A DNA stretch of 64,000 nucleotides, taken from assembly GCA_963762205.1 (NCBI GenBank), contig CAVXJZ010000003.1, positions 310,001 to 374,000 of the forward strand. The letters are read 5' to 3'. The position numbers were made by a program, and so were the translations under genes. The first letter of the stretch is position 1; every line of letters begins with the position of its first letter. The notes beneath the pieces are model-generated. The model was not told the DNA's origin, did not search any database, and was given only the letters and a program-made list of their open reading frames with translations. This document shows, in pieces, positions 37,506 through 46,213 of the stretch. This DNA comes from VRUE01 sp963762205 (GTDB taxonomy: Bacteria; Actinomycetota; Thermoleophilia; Solirubrobacterales; 70-9).

Positions 37506-37577
37506 ATGCGAGTCGCAATCGTCGGAGGTGGGATCCTGGGCCTGGCGATCGCCGGGGAACTGGCGGGGCAGCTGTGA
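37506..37577 (+). pseudogene. N-terminal remnant of an FAD-dependent oxidoreductase (LhgO/DadA-like)
   Basis: MRVAIVGGGILGLAIAGELA followed by GQL and a stop. This is the exact dinucleotide-binding start (GxGxxG) of L-2-hydroxyglutarate oxidase or glycine-oxidase type flavoproteins, but it ends after 23 codons and no continuing frame shows the rest of the family before the gntR gene. It is probably the scar of a deleted gene. A chance ORF is the alternative. The flanking 37300-37748 otherwise holds no gene. Confidence 0.5.
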
Positions 37578-37748
37578 GGCCAGGACCGATCTCGTGCCCG
37601 GGGAGAATCCACCTGAGCCGTGTCTACTCTTTGACGGGGAGCGCTGCGTCTACATGGACCTAAACCGCATAACAGTCCCTGGGGAGAGAACATCTGCGCA
37701 TCTCAAGTCGCGGGCTCATCAGGCCGCCGGTCGCGGGGGGCGGCGTAT

Positions 37749-38471
37749 ATGACCGAGACCCCCCCGACGGCGAAGCTGCCAAAGGTGAGGACGGTCAGCA
37801 ACCTCACCGAGCAGGTGCACGATCTGCTGATGGGGGCGGTCGTCGACGGCTCGCTCGAACCCGGCAGGCTCTATTCGGTCCAGGCGCTCGCCAGGCAACT
37901 CGGGGTGTCCCGGACGCCCGTCCGCGAGGCGATGCTGCAACTGGCGCGGCGCGGGATGGTCGAAATGGTTCCCAGCCAGGGCGTGAGGATCGTCCAGCGA
38001 TCGCTCGAGGACCTGCGGGACATCTTCGAGATCAGGCTCTGGTTGGAGGTGCCGGCCGTCAGGATCGCCGTTCCCAAGATGGAGGAGGCCGATGTGGCGC
38101 GCATACGGGCAAGCTACGAGCGGATGCGGGAATGCGCCGTCTCCGGCGATGGGCGTGGCCTAGAGAGTGAGGACCGCGTGTTTCATGCGGCGATCCTCGA
38201 GTGCTCGGGGAACCTGCGGGTCGCGGTGATGCTCGACGAGCTGAGGGACTTCGTCGTCGCAAAGGGAAAGACGACCACCGGCCGTTCCCGGAGCTTGCTC
38301 GAGATCGTGGAAGCCCACCAGCCGATTGTGGAGGCAATTTCCCGCGGCGACGCCGACGGCGCCGCCGCGGCGATGGAACGGCATCTGCGGTCGAGCGCTG
38401 AGGCCCTGCTCAAACAGTTCGCGAGCGACGCGGCCGAGAGCGCGGACCCGGATCGGCTCGCGCTTCCCTGA
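37749..38471 (+). CDS. GntR-family regulator (FCD domain)
   Basis: 240 aa, intact. The winged helix spans residues about 10-75 (TEQVHDLLMGAVVDGSLEPG, LARQLGVSRTPVREAMLQLA) and the FCD domain follows (LRDIFEIRLWLEVPAVRIAV, DRVFHAAILECSGN, EAHQPIVEAISRGDADGAAA) with the His/Asp metal-site residues conserved. It sits between the aldehyde dehydrogenase and the dehydrogenase-ETF operon, and both carry the same palindrome, so it is the likely controller of both. The effector is probably a small carboxylate. Confidence 0.88.
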   Translation: MTETPPTAKLPKVRTVSNLTEQVHDLLMGAVVDGSLEPGRLYSVQALARQLGVSRTPVREAMLQLARRGMVEMVPSQGVRIVQRSLEDLRDIFEIRLWLEVPAVRIAVPKMEEADVARIRASYERMRECAVSGDGRGLESEDRVFHAAILECSGNLRVAVMLDELRDFVVAKGKTTTGRSRSLLEIVEAHQPIVEAISRGDADGAAAAMERHLRSSAEALLKQFASDAAESADPDRLALP

Positions 38472-38540
38472 CGCCCGGCCGATCGGACCCGGCAGATCTC
38501 GGCTAGCCGGCTAGCGGATCTCAGCGGTCGGGCGGATGCA

Positions 38541-38550
38541 ACATGCAGCA
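38541..38550. promoter_or_regulatory. Partial operator ACATGCAGCA
   Basis: Ten bases identical to the first ten of the 37278 palindrome; the right half is imperfect. It is 42 bases upstream of the perfect site at 38592. Confidence 0.4.
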
Positions 38551-38591
38551 CACTGCACCGCCCGGCCCACGTGTAATAAGCTCGACGGGCT

Positions 38592-38608
38592 TTGCATGCT
38601 GCATGCAA
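38592..38608. promoter_or_regulatory. 17-bp perfect palindrome at the start of the dehydrogenase-ETF operon
   Basis: TTGCATGC-T-GCATGCAA, perfect 8+1+8, ends 13 bases before the ATG of the first gene. Read on the other strand its core is GCATGCAGCATGC, matching the 37278 site. Binding here would block initiation or translation start. Confidence 0.6.
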
Positions 38609-38621
38609 TGTTCTGGGTGAG

Positions 38622-39999
38622 ATGGGTAGCGCCGGTCCACTGCTGGCGGACATCTCCCGCGGGTTGCCCCGTCTCAACGTAGTGGCGCCCCGGGCGCACC
38701 ACCTTCGCGACGCCGGATCGGAACAGCGCGGGATTACTGGCAGCGCCGCCGCGGTCATCCTGCCGACGACCACCGAGGAGGTCCAGGAGGCCGTTGCCTA
38801 CTGCTACTCGCGAGACCTCCCGATCGTTCCCCGCGGCGGCGGCTCGGGCTTGGCCGGCGGCGCCGTTCCCGACGACGGGGCGGTTGTCTTCGATCTCACC
38901 GGGCTCACCAGATTCCGTTCGTTCGAGCCGGAGCTCTCTGCGAATGCACGTTGAGGCTGGGGTGCGGACGTCCGAAATACAGCGTCGCGCGCGCGAGAAC
39001 GGGCTCCTGTTCCCGCCCGATCCCGGCGCCGCCGAGCAGTCGACGATCGGCGGCAACGTCGCCACCAATGCTGGAGGCCCGCACGCCTTCGGCTACGGCG
39101 CGACCGGCGCCTGGGTCAACGAGATCGAGGCGGTGATCGCCGGGGGCGAGCGCATCGTCCTCGGCGGGTTGAGCCGCAAGTGGGTAGAGGGCCTCGATCT
39201 GAAGAGCCTGATGGTCGGCTCCGAGGGCGTGCTCGGAGTCATAACCGCGGTGCGCCTGAGGCTGGCGCCGGCACCCGAGGCGGCGTTGCCCGTCGCTGCG
39301 GTCTTCGGGTCCGAGGAGGACGGCTGCGCGGCGGTGCTGAATCTGATCGCCTCCGGAATCCCGTGCTCGGTCCTCGACTTCGCCGACGCGGACGCCTTCG
39401 AGCCGAACCGCGACTCGTTCCCGGCGGAGGCGCCGCCGTCCGGGTTCCTGCTGTTGATCGAGGTCGACGGGGGCGAGCCCGAGGCCGAACGCCTGCGGGA
39501 GGAGGTGCTGGAGCTTCTCGGACCGATGGCGACCTGGAGCTTCGCGCCGCTCGACCTGGCCCAGATCAGATCGATCTGGTGCTGGCGCGACGACATGTCC
39601 CTGCGTCTCGCGTCCATCCGCGGCGGCAAGGTCAGCGAGGACGTCGTCGTCCCCGCCGAGCGACTACGTGACGCGATCGCCGGCCTGCGGGAGATCGGCC
39701 GGAGGCTGGGACTGCAGACTGCGAGCTGGGGGCACGCGGGTGACGGCAACATTCATGCCGCGTTATTCGCCGATCCGACCGACTCCGACCGGCTCGCGCT
39801 GGCCCGCAGGGGCGGCGAAGAGGTACTCACGTTGGCCGGAGACCTCGACGGCGGTCTCTCCGGGGAGCACGGAATCGGGCGTTTCAAGCGGGGGGCGATG
39901 GAGTCGTCGACGTCCCCGGAGTTGGCGGCGCTCCTACGACGGGTTCGCGCTGCATTCGATCCGAAGGGCCTGTTCAACCCGAGGAAGGCGCTGCCATGA
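38622..39999 (+). CDS. FAD-linked 2-hydroxyacid dehydrogenase (GlcD/LdhD/D2HGDH type), one frameshift
   Basis: About 459 aa. ATG 38622 follows GGTGAG. The PCMH FAD domain shows TTEEVQEAVAYCYSRDLPIV, PRGGGSGLAGGAVPDD, PDPGAAEQSTIGGNVATNAG and LMVGSEGVLGVITAVRL; the C-terminal cap shows ASWGHAGDGNIHAALFADPT and SGEHGIGRFKRGAM. One base is missing near 38955 (ANAR, then VEAGVRTSE expected). Such enzymes oxidise D-lactate, glycolate or D-2-hydroxyglutarate. The stop overlaps etfB, so ETF is the probable electron acceptor. Confidence 0.85.
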
Positions 40000-40775
40000 A
40001 GGTTGCGGTGTGCGTGAAGCAGGTGGCCACCCTCGACGACGAGTTCGAGCTGCACGACGGCAGCATCGACGCCGATCTCGAGCTGGAGCTGAACGAGTGG
40101 GATGCCTTCTCCCTCGAGACGGCGCTCCAATTGTGCGAAGACTCTCCCGACGGGGGCGAGGTGGTCGTCGTCACGGTTGGCGACGAGAACGCCGAGGAGG
40201 CGCTGGTCGAATGCCTGGCACGGGGCGCCGACCGCGGCCTGCGCATCTGGGCCCCCGAGCTCGCCGACGGCGACGCCCTCGCCCTCGCCGCGGTTCTGGC
40301 CGTGGCGCTGGAGCGGGAGGGTCCCGATCTGGTGCTGTGCGGCGTCCAGTCCTCGGATGCGCTCAACGCCGCAACCGGTGTGGCGGTGGCCGGACGGCTC
40401 GGCATGCCGCGGGTCGCCGTTGTCAAGCGGGTCGAGTACGATCCTTCGAGCGGATCGTTGACCGTGCATCGCGAGCTCGAGGCTGGGACAGCCGAGGTTC
40501 TCAGGCTCCGGACGCCTGCTCTGCTCACGATTCAGACCGGCAGCTGCCAACCGCGGTACGCGAACCTGAGGGCGATCAAGCAGGCCCGCGAGAAGCCCTT
40601 GCAGGTTTGCACTCCGGAGGATCTCGGCCTCGACGCGAGCGCGCTTCCCGTCGGCGCCAGGCGACGCGGGCTCCGCGCGCCGCAGAGTGGTGCGGGGGCG
40701 CGAATGCTGGACGGAGACCCTGACCAGCTCGCGGCGGCGATCAGGGAGATCATCGATGAGCGGGTCGGGACATGA
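39996..40775 (+). CDS. etfB: Electron transfer flavoprotein beta subunit
   Basis: 259 aa. MKVAVCVKQVATLDDEFELH is the standard start; the AMP-binding region (ALAREGPD-like: VALEREGPDLVLCGVQSSDA), the family signature VKRVEYDPSSGSLTVHRELE and LLTIQTGSCQPRYANLRAIK are present. It overlaps the dehydrogenase stop (ATGA) and its own stop overlaps etfA. It forms a heterodimer with EtfA that carries one FAD. Confidence 0.9.
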   Translation: MKVAVCVKQVATLDDEFELHDGSIDADLELELNEWDAFSLETALQLCEDSPDGGEVVVVTVGDENAEEALVECLARGADRGLRIWAPELADGDALALAAVLAVALEREGPDLVLCGVQSSDALNAATGVAVAGRLGMPRVAVVKRVEYDPSSGSLTVHRELEAGTAEVLRLRTPALLTIQTGSCQPRYANLRAIKQAREKPLQVCTPEDLGLDASALPVGARRRGLRAPQSGAGARMLDGDPDQLAAAIREIIDERVGT

Positions 40776-41725
40776 GCTCGATCATGGTCATCGCCGAGAC
40801 TCGCCGGGGCGAGCTCCGGGAGATCACGAACGAGGCGGTCGGCGCGGCCCTCTCGCTCAAGGAGGTATCCGGTCTGCCGATCGCGGTGGCGGTCATCGCC
40901 AGCTCACCCGATCGGTTCGCCGACGTGATCCCCGCCGGCGTCGACGAGGTTCTGCTGGTCGACTCCCCTGTCGAGCACTTCGAGGCTCATGTGCATCAGC
41001 GGGCGCTGGAAGAGCTCATCGTCAAGGAGAGTCCACGGCTCGTACTCGCTGGGCAGACGGTCGACTCCTTCGGCTTTGCCCCCGCCGTGGCGGCCCGCGC
41101 AGGCACCGGCTTCGCGAGCGATGTGACGTCGATCCGTTGGGACGATGGCCCGGTAGTCGATCGGGGGGCCTTCGGGGACAAGCTGGTCGCCGAGCTCGGG
41201 TTCCCGGAGCGGCCGTGCGTGCTGCTGACCCTCCGACCCGGGGCGTTTGCGGCCGCCGACACGGCCGGGCCGCCGCCGTCGCGCGCGGTCGAGCTCGACC
41301 TGGCCGGGGTCGCCGCAACCGAGCATCTCCGCTTCGAGGACGCCGTGGACACGGGTGTGGACATCGGCGCGGCGCCGCTGCTCCTCTCCCTCGGGCGGGG
41401 AATGGACACCGAGGAGGAACTACCTCGTTTCGAGGCCCTCGCGGAACGGCTCGGCGGCGTCCTGAGCGTCTCGCGTCCGCTGGTCGACGCGGGTTGGGTC
41501 GGCAGCGACCGCCAGGTCGGCCAGTCGGGCAAGGCGGTAAAGCCGCGCGTATACCTGGCCCTGGGGATCTCCGGCGCCGTGCAGCACCTCGCCGGAATCC
41601 GCGACGCCGAGACCGTCGTCGCCGTCAACTTGGACCCCGAAGCCCCGATCTTCGGGGTCGCCGACTACGGAGCGGTCGCCGACCTCTTCGACGTGGCCGA
41701 GGCCCTGGAAGGCTCGCTCGAGTAG
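40772..41725 (+). CDS. etfA: Electron transfer flavoprotein alpha subunit
   Basis: 317 aa. The N-terminal domain is degenerate, as is normal in the family (VIAETRRGELREITNEAVGA); LVLAGQTVDSFGFAPAVAAR and the C-terminal FAD domain SRPLVDAGWVGSDRQVGQSG, KPRVYLALGISGAVQHLAGI and VNLDPEAPIFGVADYGAVAD are complete. It starts inside the etfB stop and is followed ten bases later by a membrane Fe-S oxidoreductase gene. Confidence 0.92.
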   Translation: MSSIMVIAETRRGELREITNEAVGAALSLKEVSGLPIAVAVIASSPDRFADVIPAGVDEVLLVDSPVEHFEAHVHQRALEELIVKESPRLVLAGQTVDSFGFAPAVAARAGTGFASDVTSIRWDDGPVVDRGAFGDKLVAELGFPERPCVLLTLRPGAFAAADTAGPPPSRAVELDLAGVAATEHLRFEDAVDTGVDIGAAPLLLSLGRGMDTEEELPRFEALAERLGGVLSVSRPLVDAGWVGSDRQVGQSGKAVKPRVYLALGISGAVQHLAGIRDAETVVAVNLDPEAPIFGVADYGAVADLFDVAEALEGSLE

Positions 41726-41735
41726 GCCGCGCTCG

Positions 41736-43886
41736 ATGGGACCCCTTTCCGCAACCAAGTCACGACCGGTCTTCTGGAACATGGGCCCGTGGCTGGAGGT
41801 TCTCTGGTACGCCCTGGCCGTGCTCTCGGTCGCCGTCTTCGCCTACGGCGTCTTACGCCTCGTGCACAAGTACCGGCGGGGGCGAGGCGAAGACTGGCCA
41901 AACCGTCCCCGGAAGGACCTTCCCCGTGAGATCTCCGACGGCGCCCGACGGCTCCTCTCGCACGGGAGCGTCAAGCACCGCGCGCGGACGGCCGGCTGGG
42001 CCCATCAGGGGATCTTCTATGGGTTCGTCGTCCTCTTCATCGGCACCGTGGTCCTCGCGTTCGACACGGACTTCACCTCGCCGGTCTTCGGCTGGAGCTA
42101 CTTCCATGGGGACTTCTACCTCGTCTACAAGGAGGTGCTCAACATCTTCGGCACGGTGCTGGTCGCCGGACTCCTGGTGATGATGGTCCGGCGCGCCACG
42201 TCCCACTCCGTGCGGCTCGACTACACGCGTCCGGATCGTATGCCGGATCAGGCCCAGTTCGACCGGCGGCTGTATCGGCGCGGCGACTGGGCGTTCGTCC
42301 TCCTCCTGCTCCTCATCGCCGTCACGGGATTCGTGCTCGAGGGTGTCAGGATCGCGATGGAACAGCCGGGGTACGGCGGGACCCAGTTCGCCGGTTGGCT
42401 CGTTGCTCAGGGCTTGGTGGGCGTCAGCGAAGGAACGTTGGCAGGCCTTCGCCACGGGCTCTGGTGGTTCCATGGCCTGGTCGCCATCTCCGTCGTTGCC
42501 AGCATCCCCTACACGAAGGCGGCGCACATGCTGACGAGCGCCGTGAGCCTTGCCCGGAGCGACCCCGATGCAGGCAAGCACCTGCAGCCGATTCCCGACG
42601 ATCGGGCGACGGAGCCGCCGGGCTATGGCGCTCTTCTCGACTTCAGCCCGCAGCACCTGCTGCAGCTCGACGCCTGCACCCGGTGCGGCAAGTGCCATGA
42701 AGCATGTCCCGCCAACGCGACCGGCCTGCCTCTCTCCCCGCGCGACCTGGTCCTCGAGCTCCGCGAGCAGGCTAACGCCGCCGCACCTGGCATCTCCGGC
42801 GTCCTCGGGGGCCTCCTCTCCGAGCGTGAGGAACCCGAGTTCGCGGCGTCGGTGATCGGGCCGCAGAAGGTTCGCTCCGACACCGTCTGGTCGTGCATGC
42901 AGTGCAACGCGTGCGTGGAGATCTGCCCGGTGGGCATCGAACAGGCCCCGATCATCAATCAGCTTCGCCGGCGGCTGGTCGACGAAGGGGACCTCGACAC
43001 CGGGCTGCAGTCGACGCTTGAAACCATCCACAAGTCGGGGAATTCCTTCGGCCAGAACCGCCGCCGCCGCGGCCGCTGGACGGAAGGGCTCGAGTTCGAG
43101 GTGCCCGACGCGCGGAAGAACCCGGTCGAGGTCCTCTGGTTCGTCGGGGACTACGCCTCGTTCGACCCCCGCTCCCAGGAGGCGGCGCGGTCGCTGGCCC
43201 GACTGCTCCACGCGGCGGGCGTCGACTTCGGGATCCTCTACGACGGCGAGCGGAACTCGGGCAACGATGTGCGCCGAGCCGGTGAGGAGGGATTGTTCGA
43301 ATCGCTGGCGGAACAGAACATCGCGACGATCGAAGGCTGCGAGTTCGGACGCATCGTCACCACCGACCCACACTCGCTGAACACTCTCCGCCACGAGTAC
43401 CCGGAGCTGGGGGGCGGCGAGTGGACCGTCCTCCATCACACTTCCCTCCTGCTCGAGGTGCTGGAGGCCGAACGGCTCGAGGTGGCTGAGCCGCTCGGGT
43501 GCAGGGCCACCTATCACGACCCCTGCCACCTCGGACGGTTCCAGGGCGAGTACGAGGGTCCGCGCAGGATCCTCGAGCTCCTGGGTTGCACCCTCGTCGA
43601 GATGCCGCGCAACCGCGACAACTCGTTCTGTTGTGGCGCCGGCGGGGGGCGCATCTGGTACGCGGACGAAGGGGGGGGCGAACGGCCCTCCGAGAACCGC
43701 ATCCGTGAGGCAGTCAGCCTCCCCGACGTCGACCTTTTCGTCGTCTCCTGCCCGAAGGACATCGTGATGTACGAGGCGGCGATCAGATCCTTGGGTAGTG
43801 AGAAGGAGATCCAGCTCCGCGAGCTGACCGAGCTGGTGGAGGCGGCCGTGCTTTCCAGCGGCGTCCGGCAAGGCGCCGTGTGTTGA
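41736..43886 (+). CDS. Membrane Fe-S oxidoreductase, ETF:menaquinone oxidoreductase (EMO)/DgcB-like
   Basis: 716 aa. Five transmembrane helices fill residues about 8-260 (LEVLWYALAVLSVAVFAYGV; FYGFVVLFIGTVVLAF; IFGTVLVAGLLVMMV; WAFVLLLLLIAVTGFVLEGV; FHGLVAISVVASIPY), resembling the NarI-like heme b domain. Two 4Fe-4S motifs follow (CTRCGKCHEACPA and CMQCNACVEICPV), then CCG domains (HDPCHLGRFQGEYEG, CCGAGGGRIW). This is the plan of ETF-linked menaquinone reductases described in syntrophs and of DgcB of dimethylglycine catabolism. It would take electrons from EtfAB to the quinone pool. Confidence 0.85.
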   Translation: MGPLSATKSRPVFWNMGPWLEVLWYALAVLSVAVFAYGVLRLVHKYRRGRGEDWPNRPRKDLPREISDGARRLLSHGSVKHRARTAGWAHQGIFYGFVVLFIGTVVLAFDTDFTSPVFGWSYFHGDFYLVYKEVLNIFGTVLVAGLLVMMVRRATSHSVRLDYTRPDRMPDQAQFDRRLYRRGDWAFVLLLLLIAVTGFVLEGVRIAMEQPGYGGTQFAGWLVAQGLVGVSEGTLAGLRHGLWWFHGLVAISVVASIPYTKAAHMLTSAVSLARSDPDAGKHLQPIPDDRATEPPGYGALLDFSPQHLLQLDACTRCGKCHEACPANATGLPLSPRDLVLELREQANAAAPGISGVLGGLLSEREEPEFAASVIGPQKVRSDTVWSCMQCNACVEICPVGIEQAPIINQLRRRLVDEGDLDTGLQSTLETIHKSGNSFGQNRRRRGRWTEGLEFEVPDARKNPVEVLWFVGDYASFDPRSQEAARSLARLLHAAGVDFGILYDGERNSGNDVRRAGEEGLFESLAEQNIATIEGCEFGRIVTTDPHSLNTLRHEYPELGGGEWTVLHHTSLLLEVLEAERLEVAEPLGCRATYHDPCHLGRFQGEYEGPRRILELLGCTLVEMPRNRDNSFCCGAGGGRIWYADEGGGERPSENRIREAVSLPDVDLFVVSCPKDIVMYEAAIRSLGSEKEIQLRELTELVEAAVLSSGVRQGAVC

Positions 43887-43940
43887 GATCGAATTGCTAC
43901 GAGGATGACCCAGCAAGGGTCGGGAATGGAGGTCACTGAC

Positions 43941-46034
43941 ATGAGTCGCTCAGCTCGCCACGACGTACTCTTCGATCCAGTCGAGGTCGGCCCCAAGACG
44001 CTGAAGAACCGGCTCATCGGCGTTCCCTACAGCCCCGGCTTCGGCTCGACCAAACCGAGGGCACACGTGGCCCATCGCGAGATCCAGGCTGAAGGAGGGT
44101 GGTCGGCGGTCTACACGGGAATCTCGTCGATTAGCGAAGACTTCGAGGTCGAGCCCCATGTGGACACCCTGTGGGACGAGGACGACGAGAGGATGCTCGC
44201 GCTCCAGATCGAGGCGATTCAAGCGCACGACGCGCTGGCCGGGGTCGAGCTCGGGCACGCCGGCGCCGATGCGCTCAACCGGGTCACCCGGATGCCGGCG
44301 ATCGCCCCCTCGCAGCTGACCAGCTGGCGCCGGCCCACGGTGATCCCGAAGGCGATCGAGGAGTCCGACATCGCCCGGATCCAGGCGGCGACCGGGCGCG
44401 CGGCGGAAGCGGCGGTGCGGGCGGGAGGTGACCTGGTGTGCGTGTACGGCAGCTTTTCCTACCTGCCCGCCCAGTTCCTCTCACCCTTCTACAACCGGCG
44501 CGACGATCACTACGGAGGCTCGCTTGCGAACCGGGCCCGATTCTGGCTCGAGATGCTCGAACGGGTGCGAAGCGCCGTCGAGGGAAAGTGCGCGGTGTCC
44601 TCGCGGGTCGCGGCGGCGGGCCTCAGCCCGATTGGCATCACGCTCGAGGAAACGCTCGACTTCATTCGGATGGCCGACGACCTGGTGGACTTCTGGGACG
44701 TGAACATCGGCGCTCTTTGGGCGCGGGAGTCCGCCTCGTCGCGGATGCTGGGAGAAGGTCACGCGGAGGAGTGGATCATCAGGGTCCGCGAGGCGACCGA
44801 CAAGCCGATCGTCGCCATCGGCCGCTACACGAGCCCGGACCGGATGGCGGACGCGGTCCGCAGCGGAGTCTGCGACCTCGTCGGCGCCGCCCGCCCTCGG
44901 ATCGCCGATCCGTTCCTGCCGGAGAAGGTCCGAACCGGGCGCTACGACGAGATCCGTGAGTGCACCGGCTCGAACTTCTGCGTCGCGACGCATCACGTCG
45001 GACAGCTGGCCTGCATCCAGAATCCGACGATCGGGGAGGAGTACCGTCGCGGCTGGCACCCGGAGTCGCTGGCGCCGCTGGAGGACGACGGTCAGACCTT
45101 CCTCATCGTCGGCGCGGGCCCGGCCGGACTGGAGTGCGCAGTGACTCTGGCCAAGCGTGGCGCCAAGACGGTGCATCTTGTCGACCAGGCATCAGAGGTC
45201 GGCGGCTTCATGCGGTGGGCGACCTCCCTGCCCGGTCTGGGCGAGTGGGCGCGCGTCATCAACTGGCGCAAGATCCAGCTCCACAAGCATCGGCGCAGCG
45301 TGGAGACAATTCTCGACACCCGGCTGAGCCTCGACGAGGTGTTCGAGTACGGCGCAGACGTGGTGATAGCCGCCACCGGCTCTACCTGGGCGACCGACGG
45401 GCAGGTCTTCGGCACCCACGTCCCTGTCCCGGGGGCCGACCCGGACCTGCCGCACGTTCTGACGCCCGAGCAGATCGTGCTAGACGGCAAGCGTCCCCCC
45501 GGCAAGAGAGTGGCCGTGTATGACGGGGACGGCGACTACATGGCGCCGGCCCTCGCCCAGAAGCTGGCCGGCGAGGGCTTCGAAGTCGAGATCGTCACCC
45601 CCCACACGGTGATCTCGCCGTTCGCGGACGAACGGAGTGACGGCCCATTTCTGCGTCAGCAGCTGCACGAGGCGGGAATCGGCCGCAAGACGTCGACAGA
45701 GATTGTCGAGATCTCCGCGGGAGGCGTGGCCCTCGCCGAGGAGTTCGTCGATCGGCGCGATTACGAGATCGATGCAGTGGCCCTGGTCACCCAGCGGATC
45801 TCGGACGAAGCGTTGTACGCCGGGCTCGTGGCCGACCCGGATCGATTGACGCAGAGCGAGATCCGAGCGGTTCACCGGATCGGCGACTGCCTGGCCCCCC
45901 GAGACATCGGCGACGTGGTCTACGACGCGCACCGGCTTGCGCGCGAGATCGAGAGCGACGATCCGAGCGTCCCACTCCCGCCTCGCCGCGAACACCTGGG
46001 CGCCCAAATCGGCGCCGACCGAGCGGGGCGCTAG
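43941..46034 (+). CDS. Trimethylamine-dehydrogenase-like flavoprotein (TMADH/DgcA family) lacking key cysteines
   Basis: 697 aa. ATG 43941 is chosen for its GGAGG and for alignment to TMADH. Residues 1-340 form the old-yellow-enzyme-type FMN barrel (ARHDVLFDPVEVGPKTLKNR, YLPAQFLSPFYNRRDDHYGG), followed by a cluster segment, then FAD/ADP-binding domains (FLIVGAGPAGLECAVTLAKR, LTPEQIVLDGKRPPGKRVAV). It aligns through NPTIGEEYRRGWHPESL. The Cys that binds FMN covalently in TMADH is Ser (GVPYSPGFGST), and the CxxCxxC cluster motif reads CTGSNFC with a later Cys in GQLACIQN. The aromatic-cage Tyr is also missing. It probably demethylates or oxidises another amine or betaine. It is last gene of the ETF operon. 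Confidence 0.82.
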   Translation: MSRSARHDVLFDPVEVGPKTLKNRLIGVPYSPGFGSTKPRAHVAHREIQAEGGWSAVYTGISSISEDFEVEPHVDTLWDEDDERMLALQIEAIQAHDALAGVELGHAGADALNRVTRMPAIAPSQLTSWRRPTVIPKAIEESDIARIQAATGRAAEAAVRAGGDLVCVYGSFSYLPAQFLSPFYNRRDDHYGGSLANRARFWLEMLERVRSAVEGKCAVSSRVAAAGLSPIGITLEETLDFIRMADDLVDFWDVNIGALWARESASSRMLGEGHAEEWIIRVREATDKPIVAIGRYTSPDRMADAVRSGVCDLVGAARPRIADPFLPEKVRTGRYDEIRECTGSNFCVATHHVGQLACIQNPTIGEEYRRGWHPESLAPLEDDGQTFLIVGAGPAGLECAVTLAKRGAKTVHLVDQASEVGGFMRWATSLPGLGEWARVINWRKIQLHKHRRSVETILDTRLSLDEVFEYGADVVIAATGSTWATDGQVFGTHVPVPGADPDLPHVLTPEQIVLDGKRPPGKRVAVYDGDGDYMAPALAQKLAGEGFEVEIVTPHTVISPFADERSDGPFLRQQLHEAGIGRKTSTEIVEISAGGVALAEEFVDRRDYEIDAVALVTQRISDEALYAGLVADPDRLTQSEIRAVHRIGDCLAPRDIGDVVYDAHRLAREIESDDPSVPLPPRREHLGAQIGADRAGR

Positions 46035-46213
46035 ACCAATGCAGCGAGCCATGGGCCGGCCCGAGAGTTACTCCGACGATTTTGACAACCCACATAGTGA
46101 CTCAGCCGACCACAATGTAGGCTTCCTGTGTTAGGGTGCGCGGATCGAATGGCCCGGAGCCGGACGGCCGATTTTCCGCGCTTACGAGTCGCTTACGAGC
46201 AAAGGAGAGAGAT

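Noticed and set aside
37204..37752. A 182-aa ORF ahead of the gntR gene
   Set aside because: It crosses the palindromic operator and the flavoprotein remnant in another frame and has no recognisable features.
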